Shown here piece after piece: positions 1 through 9,867 of a stretch of DNA of 64,000 nucleotides (its first letter is position 1; every line of letters begins with the position of its first letter). Source of the stretch: Pandoraea faecigallinarum (GTDB lineage Bacteria > Pseudomonadota > Gammaproteobacteria > Burkholderiales > Burkholderiaceae); the NCBI RefSeq assembly GCF_001029105.3, contig NZ_CP011807.3:3906001-3970000 (forward strand). Direction: 5' to 3'. The notes under the pieces were generated by a model. It was not told the DNA's origin, made no database searches, and saw only the letters and a list, made by a program, of their open reading frames with translations. The position numbers were made by a program, and so were the translations under genes.

Positions 1-17
1 GGAATGGAGAGGCCGGG

Positions 18-689
18 ATGGCAAAACCTTCGAAGACCGCATGGTTCAATGCTGCAAGGAAGTGGGATTGCGGCACGGTCGCCGCATTATTGGGCGATGT
101 CCCCGAACTGATCGCCGCCGTCGATCCGAAACATCGCACGGCGCTGCATCTGGCATGTTCGGTGCGCCCTTCCGAGACGGGCGGGCTGTTCGAGCCAAAT
201 GGCCTGAAAACGGTCGAAACCCTCCTCGACGCGGGCGCGGCACTGGAGCACGTTGTCCCGATGCCCGGGAATGAAGGCGATTTTCAGGCGACGCCACTCT
301 GGTACGCCGTCGCGCACGGCGAAAACCGCCCGCTGGTGGAATTCCTGCTACGGCGCGGCGCGAACCCGAGCTATTCGCTGTGGGCAGCCGTGTGGCGCGA
401 CGACGACGCAATGTGCCGTTCGCTGCTCGAATTCACGCCGTCGCTGAATCTGCGCCTCCATGGGGAGACGCCGATGTTTTATGCGGCACGACTGCAACGG
501 CTGGCAACGCTGCGCCTGCTGATCGACGCCGGCGCCGATCCGTCGATTGCCGACGACCGCGGGCGCGATTGCGTCGACATCGCCCGGGAGCGCCGGCTGC
601 CGAGCGACATCGTGGAAATGCTTGAAGCCCTGCGCGAACGAGTCATTGCAGCGGACGATCACTCGGTATCGCGCCGCCGCAGCAAATAG
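18..689 (+). CDS. Ankyrin-repeat protein
   Basis: A 223-residue soluble protein with at least three ankyrin-type helical repeats: one around residues 40-75 (TALHLAC), one around 90-120 (TPLWYAVAHG then LLRRGANP) and one around 150-185 (TPMFYAAR then LIDAGADP). No signal peptide, membrane segment or enzymatic motif is visible, so it probably mediates protein-protein contacts; the partner is unknown. The ATG at 18 follows a purine-rich GGAATGGAGAGG that can act as ribosome binding site. It converges on cobF and its 3' end overlaps cobF by 31 bp. Nothing ties it to cobalamin synthesis other than position. Confidence 0.85.
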   Translation: MAKPSKTAWFNAARKWDCGTVAALLGDVPELIAAVDPKHRTALHLACSVRPSETGGLFEPNGLKTVETLLDAGAALEHVVPMPGNEGDFQATPLWYAVAHGENRPLVEFLLRRGANPSYSLWAAVWRDDDAMCRSLLEFTPSLNLRLHGETPMFYAARLQRLATLRLLIDAGADPSIADDRGRDCVDIARERRLPSDIVEMLEALRERVIAADDHSVSRRRSK

Positions 690-1429
690 GTATCCATGAT
701 CCAGCCGTGCGTGCGACGCGCCTCGTCGCGCACGCGCTCGATCTCGTCCATGACGTCGCGCAGCGGCCCCGAGATGAGAATCTCGTCGGGCGTGCCGACG
801 TACGCGCCCCAAAAGATTTCAAGCGCTTCGTGTGCGAGACGCTTGTACGTGTGCTTCGCATCGAGCATCACGACGACAGTGTCCACGCCCGCGGGGAACC
901 CATCGGCGATGCCGCGGGCGTTGGTAATCTCGATGGACTTGCCGATCCGGTTCAACGGGATGCGGTGCCGTGCGGCCAGTGCCTGCACACTGCTGATGCC
1001 GGGAATCACGTCGAACGCGAAAGTGTGGTTCCCCTGCGCACGGATGGCATCGAGAATGCGGATTGTGCTGTCGTAAAGCGACGGATCGCCCCACACGAGA
1101 AACGCACCGACTTCACCGTCTTGCAGTTCGTCCGAAATCAGACGCTCGTAGATCTGCTGCTTGTCGCGGTTCAGTTCGTCGACGGCCGTTCGGTAGTCGG
1201 CGTCCGATTCGTCGCGACGACGCTCGGGGCTCGTCGCCTGCACAATGCGGTAGTCGCGATCCGTAACGAACCGCTCGACGATGTGCTTGCGCAGCGCGAT
1301 CAGCTTTTCCTTCGCTACGCCCTTGTCCATCACGAAGAACACGTCGGCGCGGTTCATCGCCTCGATCGCCTGCACCGTTACGTAATCGGGATTGCCGGCA
1401 CCGATGCCGATCACCAGGAGATGCTTCAT
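659..1429 (-). CDS. cobF: Precorrin-6A synthase (deacetylating) CobF
   Basis: CobF is the S-adenosylmethionine-dependent C1-methyltransferase of the aerobic cobalamin pathway; it methylates precorrin-5 and releases acetate to give precorrin-6A. The 256-residue protein has the family N-terminus ([18 protein letters not shown], a SAM-binding glycine-rich loop) and the conserved [10 protein letters not shown] and [11 protein letters not shown] stretches. I chose the ATG at 1429 because its bases overlap the stop codon of cobM (ATGA) and because the family motif begins there; the frame stays open 134 codons further upstream inside cobM. It is the last gene of the cobL-K-M-F operon. CobF occurs only in the aerobic pathway, which agrees with cobG nearby. 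Confidence 0.95.
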   Translation of the reverse strand: MKHLLVIGIGAGNPDYVTVQAIEAMNRADVFFVMDKGVAKEKLIALRKHIVERFVTDRDYRIVQATSPERRRDESDADYRTAVDELNRDKQQIYERLISDELQDGEVGAFLVWGDPSLYDSTIRILDAIRAQGNHTFAFDVIPGISSVQALAARHRIPLNRIGKSIEITNARGIADGFPAGVDTVVVMLDAKHTYKRLAHEALEIFWGAYVGTPDEILISGPLRDVMDEIERVRDEARRTHGWIMDTYLLRRRDTE

Positions 1430-2172
1430 GTCCCGATCTCCCGATGCCGCGCGCTCGCATACAGCGACGAGTCGACGAAGCCTTCGGCCGCGAGTACCCG
1501 TCCCACGAGAATGAGCGCCGTGCGCTCGATACCAGTCTGTCCGACCTTCGCTTCGATGTCCGCCAATGTGCCCGTCATGCGCGTCTCGTCCGGCCAGCTG
1601 GCGCGGTACACCACGGCAACCGGACAGTCGCTGCCGTAATGCGGCGTCAGCGTCTGGACAATGCGCGCAAGATGCCGCACACCGAGATGGATCGCCATCG
1701 TCGCGCCGTGGCGCGCCAGATCGCTCAGCGCTTCGCCCTCCGGCATCGGTGTCCTGGTCGCGTATCGTGTGAGAATCAGCGTCTGCGAAATGCCCGGAAG
1801 CGTCAGTTCGCAACCCAGCGTCGCGGCACATGCCGCGGTGGCCGTCACCCCCGGCACGATCTCATAGGGAATGCCCAGCGCACGCAGACGCCGGATCTGC
1901 TCGCCGATGGCACCGTACAGCGACGGATCGCCGGAATGCACCCGGGCCACGTTCTGCCCCCGGGCATGCGCGTCGGACAGCAGCCCGACAATGGCGTCGA
2001 GATCGAGCTCGGCCGTGTTGACGACACACTCGGCGCGGTGGCCGTCGAGCACCTCCGGCGGCACCAGCGACCCCGCATACAGAATCACGGGAGAACTGCG
2101 AATCAGGCGCTGGCCTTTCACGGTGATCAGTTCGGGATCGCCGGGGCCGGCGCCAATGAAATAAACCGTCAT
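1426..2172 (-). CDS. cobM: Precorrin-4 C11-methyltransferase CobM
   Basis: CobM transfers a methyl group from S-adenosylmethionine to C-11 of precorrin-4, giving precorrin-5. The 248-residue product has the tetrapyrrole methylase signature at the N-terminus ([16 protein letters not shown]), the [10 protein letters not shown] loop and the VPGVTATAA motif, and matches the usual family length. It sits 33 bp downstream of cobK and overlaps cobF by four bases, so translational coupling is likely within the cobL-K-M-F operon. Confidence 0.97.
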   Translation of the reverse strand: MTVYFIGAGPGDPELITVKGQRLIRSSPVILYAGSLVPPEVLDGHRAECVVNTAELDLDAIVGLLSDAHARGQNVARVHSGDPSLYGAIGEQIRRLRALGIPYEIVPGVTATAACAATLGCELTLPGISQTLILTRYATRTPMPEGEALSDLARHGATMAIHLGVRHLARIVQTLTPHYGSDCPVAVVYRASWPDETRMTGTLADIEAKVGQTGIERTALILVGRVLAAEGFVDSSLYASARHREIGT

Positions 2173-2205
2173 GCTTCGTTCCCTCGTCTGGCGGGCTGAA
2201 TGTAA

Positions 2206-3018
2206 TTAGCGCGTGCCACGTCGCCCTCCCCCGTTCTCACTGTTCTCACTGTTCTCACTGTTCTCACGGCTCTCATTGGTCTTGCCCCTCCCCCCACGGC
2301 GCACCGCATCGAGCGCGGCCAGCAACGCCGCGCCGGTCTCGAACGCGCGATCCGTGTCGATTTCCGGCGGGCGCGCCAGCATGACCACCGGCAAGCCCCG
2401 CTCGCGTGCGATGTCGAGTTTGGCCTCGGTCGCCGCACCGCCGCTGTGCTTGCTGACAACGACATCGATCTCGTGCTGCGCGAACAGCACGCGTTCGCTC
2501 TCGTGGGTGAACGGGCCACGCGCGCCGATCACGGTCGCTTGCGCGTTACCCGGATGATCGTCGAGGCAGCGCACGACCCAGCGCTGGTGTGCCGGAATCG
2601 CGTCGAGATGGCCGAGTGGCTCGCGCCCCATCGTGAATAACGGACGCGAGAAACCCGCCAGCGCCTCGCACATCGCGGGCCAATCCGGCACGAAACGCCA
2701 GTCGTCGCCCGGTTGCGCCTGCCATGGCGCGCGCCGCAGCGACCACACCGTCACACCGGCCAGCCGTCCGGCCGCCACCGCGTTCGCGCTCATTTTTGCC
2801 GCGTAGGGATGCGTGGCGTCGATGATCAGTTCGATGGCTTCGTCGTCGAGATAACGCGCAAGGCCTTCGCTGCCGCCGAAGCCGCCAACGCGCACGCGGC
2901 AAGGCAGGTCGCCGGGCACGCGGCCAAGGCCCGCGAGACTGTAGACGTCGTGCCCATCGAGTCGACGCGCAATCTTCAGTGCGTCGCCCGTGCCGCCCAG
3001 GAGCAACACACGTTTCAT
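2206..3018 (-). CDS. cobK: Precorrin-6A reductase CobK
   Basis: CobK reduces the C18-C19 double bond of precorrin-6A with NADPH, giving precorrin-6B. The 270-residue protein starts [17 protein letters not shown], a Rossmann-type nucleotide loop typical of the family, and has the IIDATHPYA and SKHSGG motifs. The ATG at 3018 overlaps the cobL stop as ATGA, which fixes the start. The last 25 residues are unusual: a hydrophilic tail in which Ser-Glu-Asn is repeated, encoded by a 9-bp tandem repeat. The tail lies beyond the conserved fold, so activity is probably intact. Confidence 0.95.
   Translation of the reverse strand: MKRVLLLGGTGDALKIARRLDGHDVYSLAGLGRVPGDLPCRVRVGGFGGSEGLARYLDDEAIELIIDATHPYAAKMSANAVAAGRLAGVTVWSLRRAPWQAQPGDDWRFVPDWPAMCEALAGFSRPLFTMGREPLGHLDAIPAHQRWVVRCLDDHPGNAQATVIGARGPFTHESERVLFAQHEIDVVVSKHSGGAATEAKLDIARERGLPVVMLARPPEIDTDRAFETGAALLAALDAVRRGGRGKTNESRENSENSENSENGGGRRGTR
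2233..2267. repeat. 9-bp tandem repeat inside cobK 3' end
   Basis: The unit GTTCTCACT is present three times head to tail, plus a partial fourth copy lacking only its last base. Read on the minus strand it encodes repeated Ser-Glu-Asn near the CobK C-terminus. Because the unit is a multiple of three, copy-number changes would lengthen or shorten the tail without shifting the frame. Confidence 0.95.
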
Positions 3019-4265
3019 GACGTGGCACCTTCGCCGGGCGTCGCTGGTTTGACCACCTCCAGCAGCGTAATCGGCAACGCTGCCCGCCAGGTGTCGAAGC
3101 CCCCCAGCGGCTGCGCTTCGCTGATCGCCAGACGCGTGAGCGTGCCGCCGTGCCGCTCGCGCCAGGCGGTCAATACCGCTTCGCTTTGCAGCGTTACCGC
3201 GTTCGCGACGAGGCGCCCCCCGGGACGCAAGTGCGTCCAGCATGCGTCGAGCACGCCCGGCGCGGTGACGCCACCGCCGATGAAGATGGCGTGAGGCGCG
3301 GCGAGCCCTTGCAAGGCGTCGGGCGCACGTCCCGCGACCAATGTCAGCCCGGGCACGCCCAACGCGTCGCGGTTATGCGCGATGAACGCCTGACGCGCAG
3401 GCGACGATTCGATGGCGATGGCGTGGCAAGCCGGATGCGCGCGCATCCATTCGATGCCGATCGAGCCGCAGCCGGCGCCGACGTCCCAGAGCAGCGCGCC
3501 GGGATGCGGGGCCAGCCGCGACAGCGTGATGGCGCGCACGTCGCGCTTGGTCAACTGACCGTCGTTGACAAAGGCATCGTCGGGCAGGCCGGCGGTGAGC
3601 GGCAACGCGCGCCCTGCGCCGGGGTCCGCCGCGCAAGTGAGCGCGACGAGGTTGAGGGCTTCGACCTGCCGGTCGCCCCAATGCCGTGCGGTGGCATCGA
3701 TGCGACGCTCGTGCGGCCCGCCCAGCGACTCGAATACGCTCATGGACGTTGCGCCAAAACCATTGGCACACAGCAGCGCCGCGACGTCCGCCGGCGACGC
3801 GCCGTCGCGGCTCAGAACCAGCAGTCTCGCGCCCTCGCGCAAATGCGCATTCAACGCGGCCAATGGCCGGCCGACCAGCGAGACGGCAGGTATGTCCTGC
3901 AACGCCCAGCCCAGCCGCCCCGCGGCAAGCGACAGCGACGAGGGCGCACCGATCACTTGCATTTCGTTTGCCGGAATGCACCGGGCCAGTGTCGCACCGA
4001 CGCCGAACAGCATCGGATCGCCGCTCGCGAGCACGCACACCGGCCTGCCGCGCCACCCATGCACGGCATCGACGTCGAACGGTTTGGGCCACGGTTCGCG
4101 CCGCGCGCGAATGCGGCCCGGCAGCATCGACAGGTGACGCGGCGCACCGGTCACGATCTCGGCGTCCAGCAATGCCCGGCGGGCATTCCGGCTCAGACCG
4201 GCGAACCCGTCCTCACCGATGCCGATCACTGTCAGCCAGGGGGGCATTGCATCGCCGGTCATCAT
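3015..4265 (-). CDS. cobL: Precorrin-6Y C5,15-methyltransferase (decarboxylating) CobL
   Basis: CobL methylates precorrin-6B at C-5 and C-15 and decarboxylates the C-12 acetate chain, giving precorrin-8X. The 416-residue protein joins two domains: a CbiE-like methylase (about residues 10-215, with VIGIGEDGF and [10 protein letters not shown]) and a CbiT-like Rossmann methyltransferase (about 225-400, with [13 protein letters not shown]). This fusion is normal for aerobic-pathway CobL. I placed the start at the ATG at 4265, just after AGAGGACCGAGG; a second ATG follows at once at 4262. It is the first gene of the cobL-K-M-F operon and overlaps cobK by four bases. Confidence 0.95.
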   Translation of the reverse strand: MMTGDAMPPWLTVIGIGEDGFAGLSRNARRALLDAEIVTGAPRHLSMLPGRIRARREPWPKPFDVDAVHGWRGRPVCVLASGDPMLFGVGATLARCIPANEMQVIGAPSSLSLAAGRLGWALQDIPAVSLVGRPLAALNAHLREGARLLVLSRDGASPADVAALLCANGFGATSMSVFESLGGPHERRIDATARHWGDRQVEALNLVALTCAADPGAGRALPLTAGLPDDAFVNDGQLTKRDVRAITLSRLAPHPGALLWDVGAGCGSIGIEWMRAHPACHAIAIESSPARQAFIAHNRDALGVPGLTLVAGRAPDALQGLAAPHAIFIGGGVTAPGVLDACWTHLRPGGRLVANAVTLQSEAVLTAWRERHGGTLTRLAISEAQPLGGFDTWRAALPITLLEVVKPATPGEGATS

Positions 4266-4516
4266 CCTCGGTCCTCTTTTCGCGGCCTGCAAAATCGCGG
4301 CCGAAAATCGCAAAGCAGGCATAATACCGCTTTGCCGAAACCGCTCGGGCGATTGTCGGTACGGGGGCAACTTCGCCGGCATTTTGGGGGCTTCCGGCCG
4401 GAGATCCCGGTGAGGCCGGGGCCGATAGACGAAGTGACGGCCGGATTGACAGCCTTTCTTCGGCCGGAGCTGACAATGCGCCGCCCACCGCAGCCGTTCC
4501 CGCCATTCATCGAACC
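4266..4516. promoter_or_regulatory. Divergent promoter region between cobL and cobG
   Basis: This 251-bp gap must hold promoters for both divergent cob operons. I see AT-rich candidates near 4320-4330 (CATAAT on plus, TATTAT on minus) but no good -35 boxes at the right spacing, so exact promoters are unassigned. I looked for the cobalamin riboswitch core seen near 16.2 kb and did not find it here. Several CCGGCCGG-like inverted segments occur at about 4385-4470. Confidence 0.4.
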
Positions 4517-5986
4517 TTGGATCACGCCGCTTTTCTCTCGAATCCTTCGCGTCCCGCCGCGCGAGCATCCGCCTGCCCCGCACTCGGACGCATCGTGACG
4601 AGTCGCGACGGCGGGTTGTGCCGGGTCAAGCTGCCCGGCGGGAAACTCAGCGCGGCGCAGGCGCTCGCCATCGCGCATGCCGCCGAGACGTTCGCCAGCG
4701 GCGTCCTCGAACTGACGAACCGGTCCAATCTTCAACTGCGCGGCGTACACGACGATGCGCAAGCGCACCTGACCCGGCAACTGATCGACGCAGGTCTGGG
4801 GCCGCGCGTGCAACATGACCGGAACGCGCTCCACGACCCGGCCGGCACCTCTTGCATTGCCCATCGAACGGCGGTCGCCGACGACGTGCGCAACCTGATG
4901 CTCAGTCCTGCCGCGGGCGTCGACGCCGGCGCGCTGTTCGACACGACGGCGCTCGCCGACACCCTCCTCATCCGTCTGGAGAACGAACCGCGCTTCGCCG
5001 CACTCTCGCCCAAGGTCTCGGTGCTGCTCGACGGAGGCGAACGGCTCGCCGCGCTCGACCATCCGCACGACGTCTGGCTGTCGCCAATGTCACCCGGGAC
5101 CGGCCGCGAACCGATGTTCGTGTTCGGTCTGGCCGGCGCACCGGGCATGACGTTCGCCCAGGCGCTTGGCGCCGTTCGGGCGTGCGACGTCCCGGCGCTG
5201 GTGCACGCGTTGCTGTGTAATTTCATCGACCTCGCCGACGCGGGCGACAAACGCATGCGCGATCTGTTGCGCACGCATCGCGCGAACGACGTGGCGAATC
5301 GCGCAGCGGCGCACGCCGGCGTGACGCTCCATCGCAACGCCGCCGTCGACGCATGGCGACGCACGCCCGCCGACCCGCTGCGCCGGTTCGGCGCATGGCC
5401 GCAGCGCAACGCCGGCCTGTGGCACGTGGGGGCGCAAGCGCCGCTCGGCCGCCTCGATGCCGCAACGTTGCGTGCCCTCGCCGACCTCGCCCGCAGCTAT
5501 TCTCCAGGCGGTATCCGCGTGACGCCGTGGCAAGGCGTGATGCTGACCGACGTCGCGCATTGCGACGTCGCAGCCGTTGAGCAGGCGTTCGATCGTCTGA
5601 ACTTGATTCGCAGCGCGCAAACGCCGCTGGGCCGTCTCATCGCCTGTGCCGGATCGACAGGATGCGCCAAGGCGTTGTCGGACACGAAAGCCGATGCCCG
5701 CGACCTCGCCGGGCGTCTGAACGAAAGCGTGGAAGTGCATCTGAGCGGCTGCGTGCGCTCGTGTGCGGCTGCCCATCGCGCGCCGTGGACGCTCGTCGCC
5801 GTCGCGCCGGGGCGATACGACCTGTATCGGCACCCTGCGGCGTCCCTCGCCATCGCCGGCACCGCCGAGCCCGCCGGCCGGCGCCAGGCCGATGCCGGGC
5901 GCTTTGGCGAGCGCATCGCCACCGATATGCCCCTCGAAGCGATTGCGCTTCGACTGAACTCGCAAGACCGGATTGCCCAGCCATGA
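4517..5986 (+). CDS. cobG: Precorrin-3B synthase CobG
   Basis: CobG is the oxygen-dependent monooxygenase that converts precorrin-3A to precorrin-3B, the step that defines the aerobic pathway. The 489-residue protein resembles sulfite/nitrite reductases: it carries two ferredoxin-like halves and an Fe4S4 cysteine set, Cys377, Cys383, Cys412 and Cys416 (C-X5-C and C-X3-C). The N-terminal ASACPAL and CRVKLPGG motifs are typical. Those motifs require a start upstream of about residue 16, and the only in-frame candidate I see is TTG at 4517, with no clear ribosome binding site. The start is therefore less certain than the identity. Its stop overlaps the cobH start (ATGA). Confidence 0.9.
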   Translation: MDHAAFLSNPSRPAARASACPALGRIVTSRDGGLCRVKLPGGKLSAAQALAIAHAAETFASGVLELTNRSNLQLRGVHDDAQAHLTRQLIDAGLGPRVQHDRNALHDPAGTSCIAHRTAVADDVRNLMLSPAAGVDAGALFDTTALADTLLIRLENEPRFAALSPKVSVLLDGGERLAALDHPHDVWLSPMSPGTGREPMFVFGLAGAPGMTFAQALGAVRACDVPALVHALLCNFIDLADAGDKRMRDLLRTHRANDVANRAAAHAGVTLHRNAAVDAWRRTPADPLRRFGAWPQRNAGLWHVGAQAPLGRLDAATLRALADLARSYSPGGIRVTPWQGVMLTDVAHCDVAAVEQAFDRLNLIRSAQTPLGRLIACAGSTGCAKALSDTKADARDLAGRLNESVEVHLSGCVRSCAAAHRAPWTLVAVAPGRYDLYRHPAASLAIAGTAEPAGRRQADAGRFGERIATDMPLEAIALRLNSQDRIAQP

Positions 5987-6609
5987 TTGATTACGTCCGC
6001 GACGGACAAGCCATCTACCGCGAATCGTTCGCCACGATCCGTGCGGAAGCCGACCTTTCGCGCATTCCCGCCGATCTCGAAAAGCTCGCCGTGCGCGTGA
6101 TCCACGCGTGCGGCATGGTCGACATCGTGCACGACCTGCACTTCTCCGAAGGGGCGGGCGTCGCCGGGCGCAACGCGCTGCTTGCCGGCGCACCGGTCCT
6201 GTGCGACGCCAACATGGTCGCGCATGGCGTCACGCGCGCGCGGCTGCCGGCCGCGAACGAGGTCGTGTGCACGCTCACGCACCCCGGCGTGCCGGACCTC
6301 GCACGCGCCATGGGCAATACCCGCTCGGCGGCTGCGCTCGAACTGTGGCGTCCGATGCTCGCGGGCAGCATCGTCGCCATCGGCAACGCGCCGACGGCCC
6401 TGTTCCATTTGCTCGACATGCTCGATCGTGGAGCGCCGCGTCCTGCGCTCATTCTCGGCTTTCCCGTCGGCTTCGTCGGTGCGGCCGAATCGAAGGCGAT
6501 GCTCGCCGCCGACAGTCGCGGCGTGCCGTATGTGACCGTCTCGGGCCGCCGTGGCGGCAGCGCCATGGCCGCCGCCGCCATCAACGCTCTGGCATCGGAA
6601 ATCGAATAA
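5983..6609 (+). CDS. cobH: Precorrin-8X methylmutase CobH
   Basis: CobH moves the methyl group from C-11 to C-12 of precorrin-8X, giving hydrogenobyrinic acid. The 208-residue protein carries the family signature [11 protein letters not shown], in which His41 corresponds to the proton-transfer histidine of the family, and the [14 protein letters not shown] segment. The start is fixed by the ATGA overlap with cobG; its own stop (TAA) shares one base with the ATG of cobI. Tight packing argues for a single cobG-H-I-J transcript. Confidence 0.97.
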   Translation: MIDYVRDGQAIYRESFATIRAEADLSRIPADLEKLAVRVIHACGMVDIVHDLHFSEGAGVAGRNALLAGAPVLCDANMVAHGVTRARLPAANEVVCTLTHPGVPDLARAMGNTRSAAALELWRPMLAGSIVAIGNAPTALFHLLDMLDRGAPRPALILGFPVGFVGAAESKAMLAADSRGVPYVTVSGRRGGSAMAAAAINALASEIE

Positions 6610-7340
6610 TGACCATCTCCGGAAAGCTCTACGGTATCGGTGTCGGTCCGGGAGACCCCGAGCTGCTGACGCTCAAGGCGCTGCGCCTGTTGCAAGCCGC
6701 CCCCGTGGTCGCGTATTTCGTGGCGAAGGGCAAGAAAGGCAATGCATTCGGCATCATCGAAGAGCATCTGCTCGACGCACAGACGCGCATGCCGCTCGTC
6801 TATCCGGTCACGACAGAAGTCCTTGCACCGCCGCTGTCCTACGAGACGATCATCGCCGATTTTTACGACACGGCCGCCGCGCTCATTGGCGAGCACCTCG
6901 CGGCGGGACGCGACGTGGCCGTGGTCTGCGAAGGCGACCCGTTCTTCTACGGTTCGTACATGTATCTGCACGACCGGCTGGCCGAGCAGTACCCCGCCGA
7001 AGTCGTACCGGGTGTTTGTTCGATGCTCGGGGGTGCGGCCGTGCTGGGCACGCCGCTCGTCTATCGCAACCAGAGCCTCGCCGTGCTTTCCGGCGTCCTG
7101 CCCGAAGACGAATTGCGTCGCAAGCTGGCCCACGCCGATGCCGCGGTCATCATGAAACTCGGTCGCAACTTCGACAAGGTACGCCGCGTTCTCGACGACC
7201 TCGGTCTCGCAGGCCGCGCCCGGTATGTCGAACGGGCGACGATGCACAACCAACGCATCGTGCCGCTCGAAGAAGTCGATCCGAGCGCATCGCCGTACTT
7301 CTCGCTTCTGGTCGTGCCGGGCCAGAAGTGGCAGGGATGA
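6609..7340 (+). CDS. cobI: Precorrin-2 C20-methyltransferase CobI
   Basis: CobI methylates C-20 of precorrin-2, giving precorrin-3A. The 243-residue protein has the tetrapyrrole methylase loops [24 protein letters not shown] and VVPGVCSM. Length is normal for the family. It overlaps cobH by one base and cobJ by four bases (ATGA at 7337), so the start and the operon are well supported. Confidence 0.97.
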   Translation: MTISGKLYGIGVGPGDPELLTLKALRLLQAAPVVAYFVAKGKKGNAFGIIEEHLLDAQTRMPLVYPVTTEVLAPPLSYETIIADFYDTAAALIGEHLAAGRDVAVVCEGDPFFYGSYMYLHDRLAEQYPAEVVPGVCSMLGGAAVLGTPLVYRNQSLAVLSGVLPEDELRRKLAHADAAVIMKLGRNFDKVRRVLDDLGLAGRARYVERATMHNQRIVPLEEVDPSASPYFSLLVVPGQKWQG

Positions 7341-9064
7341 GCGCGATGTCCGTCACTTTCGCCGCCCCCGCCATTGTGGTACTCGGTCGCAGCGCGCTCG
7401 ACACGGCACGACGCCTTCGGGCAAGCTTGCCGAAAGCCACCCTCCACGGTCTGACGGCGCGTGTCGGTGACGACGTCGACGTGCCCTTCACCGAACTCGG
7501 CGCTCATCTTCAGTCGCTCTACGCGCAGGGCACGCCGATCGTCGCGCTATGCGCTGCGGGTATCGTCATTCGCTGCGTGGCGCCGATGCTGAGCAACAAA
7601 GGGACCGAACCGCCCGTGCTCGCCGTGGCCGAAGACGGCAGCGCGGTGGTGCCGTTGCTTGGCGGATTGTCGGGCGTCAACGTATTGGCTCGCCAGATCG
7701 CCCGCACGCTGGGCATTGCCCCCGCGATCACGACGAGCGGCGAACTGCGCTTCGGCACGTGCGTGCTCAATCCCCCCGAAGGCTACGTGCTCGCCGATCT
7801 GGCGCAGAGCAAACATTTCGTCTCGGATCTGCTGGCCGGAGAGTCGGTGCGCATCGAAGGCGATGCGCCATGGCTGCGCGACGCCGACCTGCCGCGTGCC
7901 AGCACCGCCGCGCGCACGATTCGCATCACGCCCCGCATCGGCGACGGCGATCGCGAAACGCTCGTCATTCATCCGCGCAGCCTGCTCGTTGCGCTCACAC
8001 GGGCAGACGGCGTCGGCGCACAACAGGTGCGGGACATGCTGTCGGCGCAGGGTCTCTCCGCCCTTGCGCTGGCAGTGCTCGTCGCGCCGCTTTCGCTCAT
8101 GGGCCATGCGGCCATCCGGACGATGGCGCACGAACTTGGCGTGCCGCTGCGCTTCGCGGCATTCGACCCGGCGCAGGTAGACGACTGGCTGACGACAATG
8201 CTTGGCAGTGACGTCGACATTCGTCATGACGAGCGTGGCATGGCGCTCGCACTCGCCGGCGCGCCCCTCGACCCGACGCAAATCGGCCGCGCGCGCGGCA
8301 CGCTGAGCGTGATCGGCCTCGGCCCGGGCAACGCCGGACTGCGCGTGCCGGAAGCGAGCGCCGCGCTCGCGGCGGCAACCGACATCCTCGGCTATGCCAC
8401 TTACGTCGCCATGGCCGGGCCGTTCCGCGACGACCAGACGGTGCACCCCACCGATAACCGCGAGGAATTGATGCGGGCGCGCCATGCGTTCGAACTTGCG
8501 TGCGAGGGCAAGCACGTAGTGGTCGTATCCTCGGGTGACCCGGGCGTATTCGCCATGGCCAGCGCCGTGCTCGAAGCGCTCGACCTGAGCGACGATCCCG
8601 CGTGGAAAGCCGTCGACCTGCGCATCGTGCCGGGCATCTCGGCAGCCATGGCAACGGCCGCATGCGCCGGTGCACCGCTCGGTCACGACTTCTGCATGCT
8701 TTCGCTGTCGGACAACCTGAAGCCGTGGGACATCATCTGCGAGCGCCTGCGACATGCGGCGCAGGCGGATCTCGTCATGGCGTTCTATAACCCCATCTCC
8801 CGGGCGCGGCCGTGGCAACTCGGCGAAGCGCTCGACATCGTCAGGCAATGGCGCGCACCGCAGACCCGGGTCGTACTCGGGCGCGACATCGGACGCCCCG
8901 GCGCAACGCTCGTCAACACCACGCTAGGCGAGCTACGCCCCGAGCAGGTCGACATGCGCACGATGGTCATCATTGGTTCTTCGACGACCCGGGGCATCGA
9001 CGGCGGCCCGAACGGGGAGTGGATCTACACGCCGCGCTGGTACGGTGAAGCGCCCGGGCGTTGA
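7337..9064 (+). CDS. cobJ: CbiG-like/precorrin-3B C17-methyltransferase fusion CobJ
   Basis: The C-terminal part (from about residue 320, [15 protein letters not shown], then [12 protein letters not shown]) is CobJ, which methylates C-17 of precorrin-3B and contracts the ring. The first ~300 residues resemble CbiG, the lactone-opening enzyme of the anaerobic pathway: an N domain ([14 protein letters not shown], then a [10 protein letters not shown] stretch) and a C-terminal CbiG-like part (LVIHPRSLL to [10 protein letters not shown]). Key residues have drifted: the usual GGH reads GGL, and the GIG and ATID motifs of the last part are lost. At 575 residues it is about twice a plain CobJ. CbiG-CobJ fusions are known in Pseudomonas and Burkholderia. 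The start overlaps the cobI stop; another ATG lies nine bases on. Confidence 0.93.
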   Translation: MSAMSVTFAAPAIVVLGRSALDTARRLRASLPKATLHGLTARVGDDVDVPFTELGAHLQSLYAQGTPIVALCAAGIVIRCVAPMLSNKGTEPPVLAVAEDGSAVVPLLGGLSGVNVLARQIARTLGIAPAITTSGELRFGTCVLNPPEGYVLADLAQSKHFVSDLLAGESVRIEGDAPWLRDADLPRASTAARTIRITPRIGDGDRETLVIHPRSLLVALTRADGVGAQQVRDMLSAQGLSALALAVLVAPLSLMGHAAIRTMAHELGVPLRFAAFDPAQVDDWLTTMLGSDVDIRHDERGMALALAGAPLDPTQIGRARGTLSVIGLGPGNAGLRVPEASAALAAATDILGYATYVAMAGPFRDDQTVHPTDNREELMRARHAFELACEGKHVVVVSSGDPGVFAMASAVLEALDLSDDPAWKAVDLRIVPGISAAMATAACAGAPLGHDFCMLSLSDNLKPWDIICERLRHAAQADLVMAFYNPISRARPWQLGEALDIVRQWRAPQTRVVLGRDIGRPGATLVNTTLGELRPEQVDMRTMVIIGSSTTRGIDGGPNGEWIYTPRWYGEAPGR

Positions 9065-9112
9065 TGCCGGGTTACGTTCCCCCCCTCGGATCATTCCGGA
9101 ACATGCGGGACC

Positions 9113-9160
9113 ATAGCGGGCCATGGCGGATCATGGCGGATCATGGCGGATCATGGCGGA
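9113..9160. repeat. 10-bp tandem repeat between cobJ and chlD-like gene
   Basis: ATGGCGGATC is present three times in direct tandem (9123-9152) with a partial fourth copy, and diverged copies precede it (ATAGCGGGCC). It lies in the 114-bp gap between two convergent genes. No hairpin with a T-run is obvious in this gap. Confidence 0.9.
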
Positions 9161-9178
9161 CGGGAAGCGTGCCTGACG

Positions 9179-9841
9179 CTACACGTGCTGCGCAATGTCG
9201 TCCAGACGCAGGGACTCGGCATGCCATGCGCGGGCGAGCCGTTCGCTACCGCCCAGCGCGATGCGTCCCTGCTCGCAGTTCACCACGACAACGCGATCCG
9301 CCGCGGCGGGCCTGGGCGCAGCGTCGTTCGTCCGCCCATCCGTAAGCAGCCACAACACGCGGACTTGCGACGCCCGCCGCTGCTTCGCCCGGTCCAGCAA
9401 TCGTGACGCGGCCGCGACGCCTGCTGGGAACGGCGTCGCGCCACCGCCCCCGATCGGCTCGATCCAGCGCTCGTTCCACCAGCGCGGCACCGCGGGACCG
9501 AACAGCACCTGCGCGCGGTCTCCGCCGAAGCGGATCAGCGCCACCTCGGCTCGCGCACGTGCCAGCCGGTCGAAGCTGTCGAGCAGCCAGCCCTTCGCCT
9601 GCGCCAGACTGCCGAGCATCGACGCCGAGCCATCCAGCAAGAAGCAATGCAACTCGCCGCCCGGCGCTTGCTCGTCGGCATAGCGCAGATGCGTCCTGTC
9701 GAGCTTGTGCGGCCCTTTGCGCACGAGCGTCGGCACCCATGCGATACGGCCAATACCGCGCCCCGGCTCTGGAGCCGTACCGCGGCGCCGGGTTCGCCCG
9801 GTTTGCCCTGTGTCGCACAACCATCGAGAACCGCCGGACAC
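9179..9841 (-). CDS. VWA-domain chelatase subunit (ChlD/CobT-like)
   Basis: A von Willebrand factor A domain with a complete metal-binding MIDAS set: DGSAS at residues 70-74, Thr136 and TDGR at 167-170. Such proteins pair with an AAA+ ATPase and the large CobN subunit to insert Co2+ into the corrin ring. Its position directly after cobN and the chlI-like gene supports this role, as in Pseudomonas, where ChlI/ChlD-like proteins stand next to cobN. The start is uncertain: I chose GTG at 9841, 26 bp after the ATPase stop, giving 220 residues; the frame continues to a TTG at 9952. The N-terminal 30 residues are basic and low-complexity. It is the last gene of the riboswitch-led operon. Confidence 0.85.
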   Translation of the reverse strand: MSGGSRWLCDTGQTGRTRRRGTAPEPGRGIGRIAWVPTLVRKGPHKLDRTHLRYADEQAPGGELHCFLLDGSASMLGSLAQAKGWLLDSFDRLARARAEVALIRFGGDRAQVLFGPAVPRWWNERWIEPIGGGGATPFPAGVAAASRLLDRAKQRRASQVRVLWLLTDGRTNDAAPRPAAADRVVVVNCEQGRIALGGSERLARAWHAESLRLDDIAQHV

Positions 9842-9867
9842 ACCGGCGGGGGCATCCCCCCGATGGC

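Noticed and set aside
4266..4516. Second cobalamin riboswitch between cobL and cobG
   Set aside because: No GCCCCCGCAAC-type core or matching flanking boxes on either strand.
3150..4598. Long plus-strand open frame opposite cobL
   Set aside because: Arg/Gln-rich antisense product with no recognisable domain; cobL on the other strand has full motifs.
9113..9160. Short direct repeats as a CRISPR array
   Set aside because: The 10-bp units abut with no spacers and there are no cas genes.
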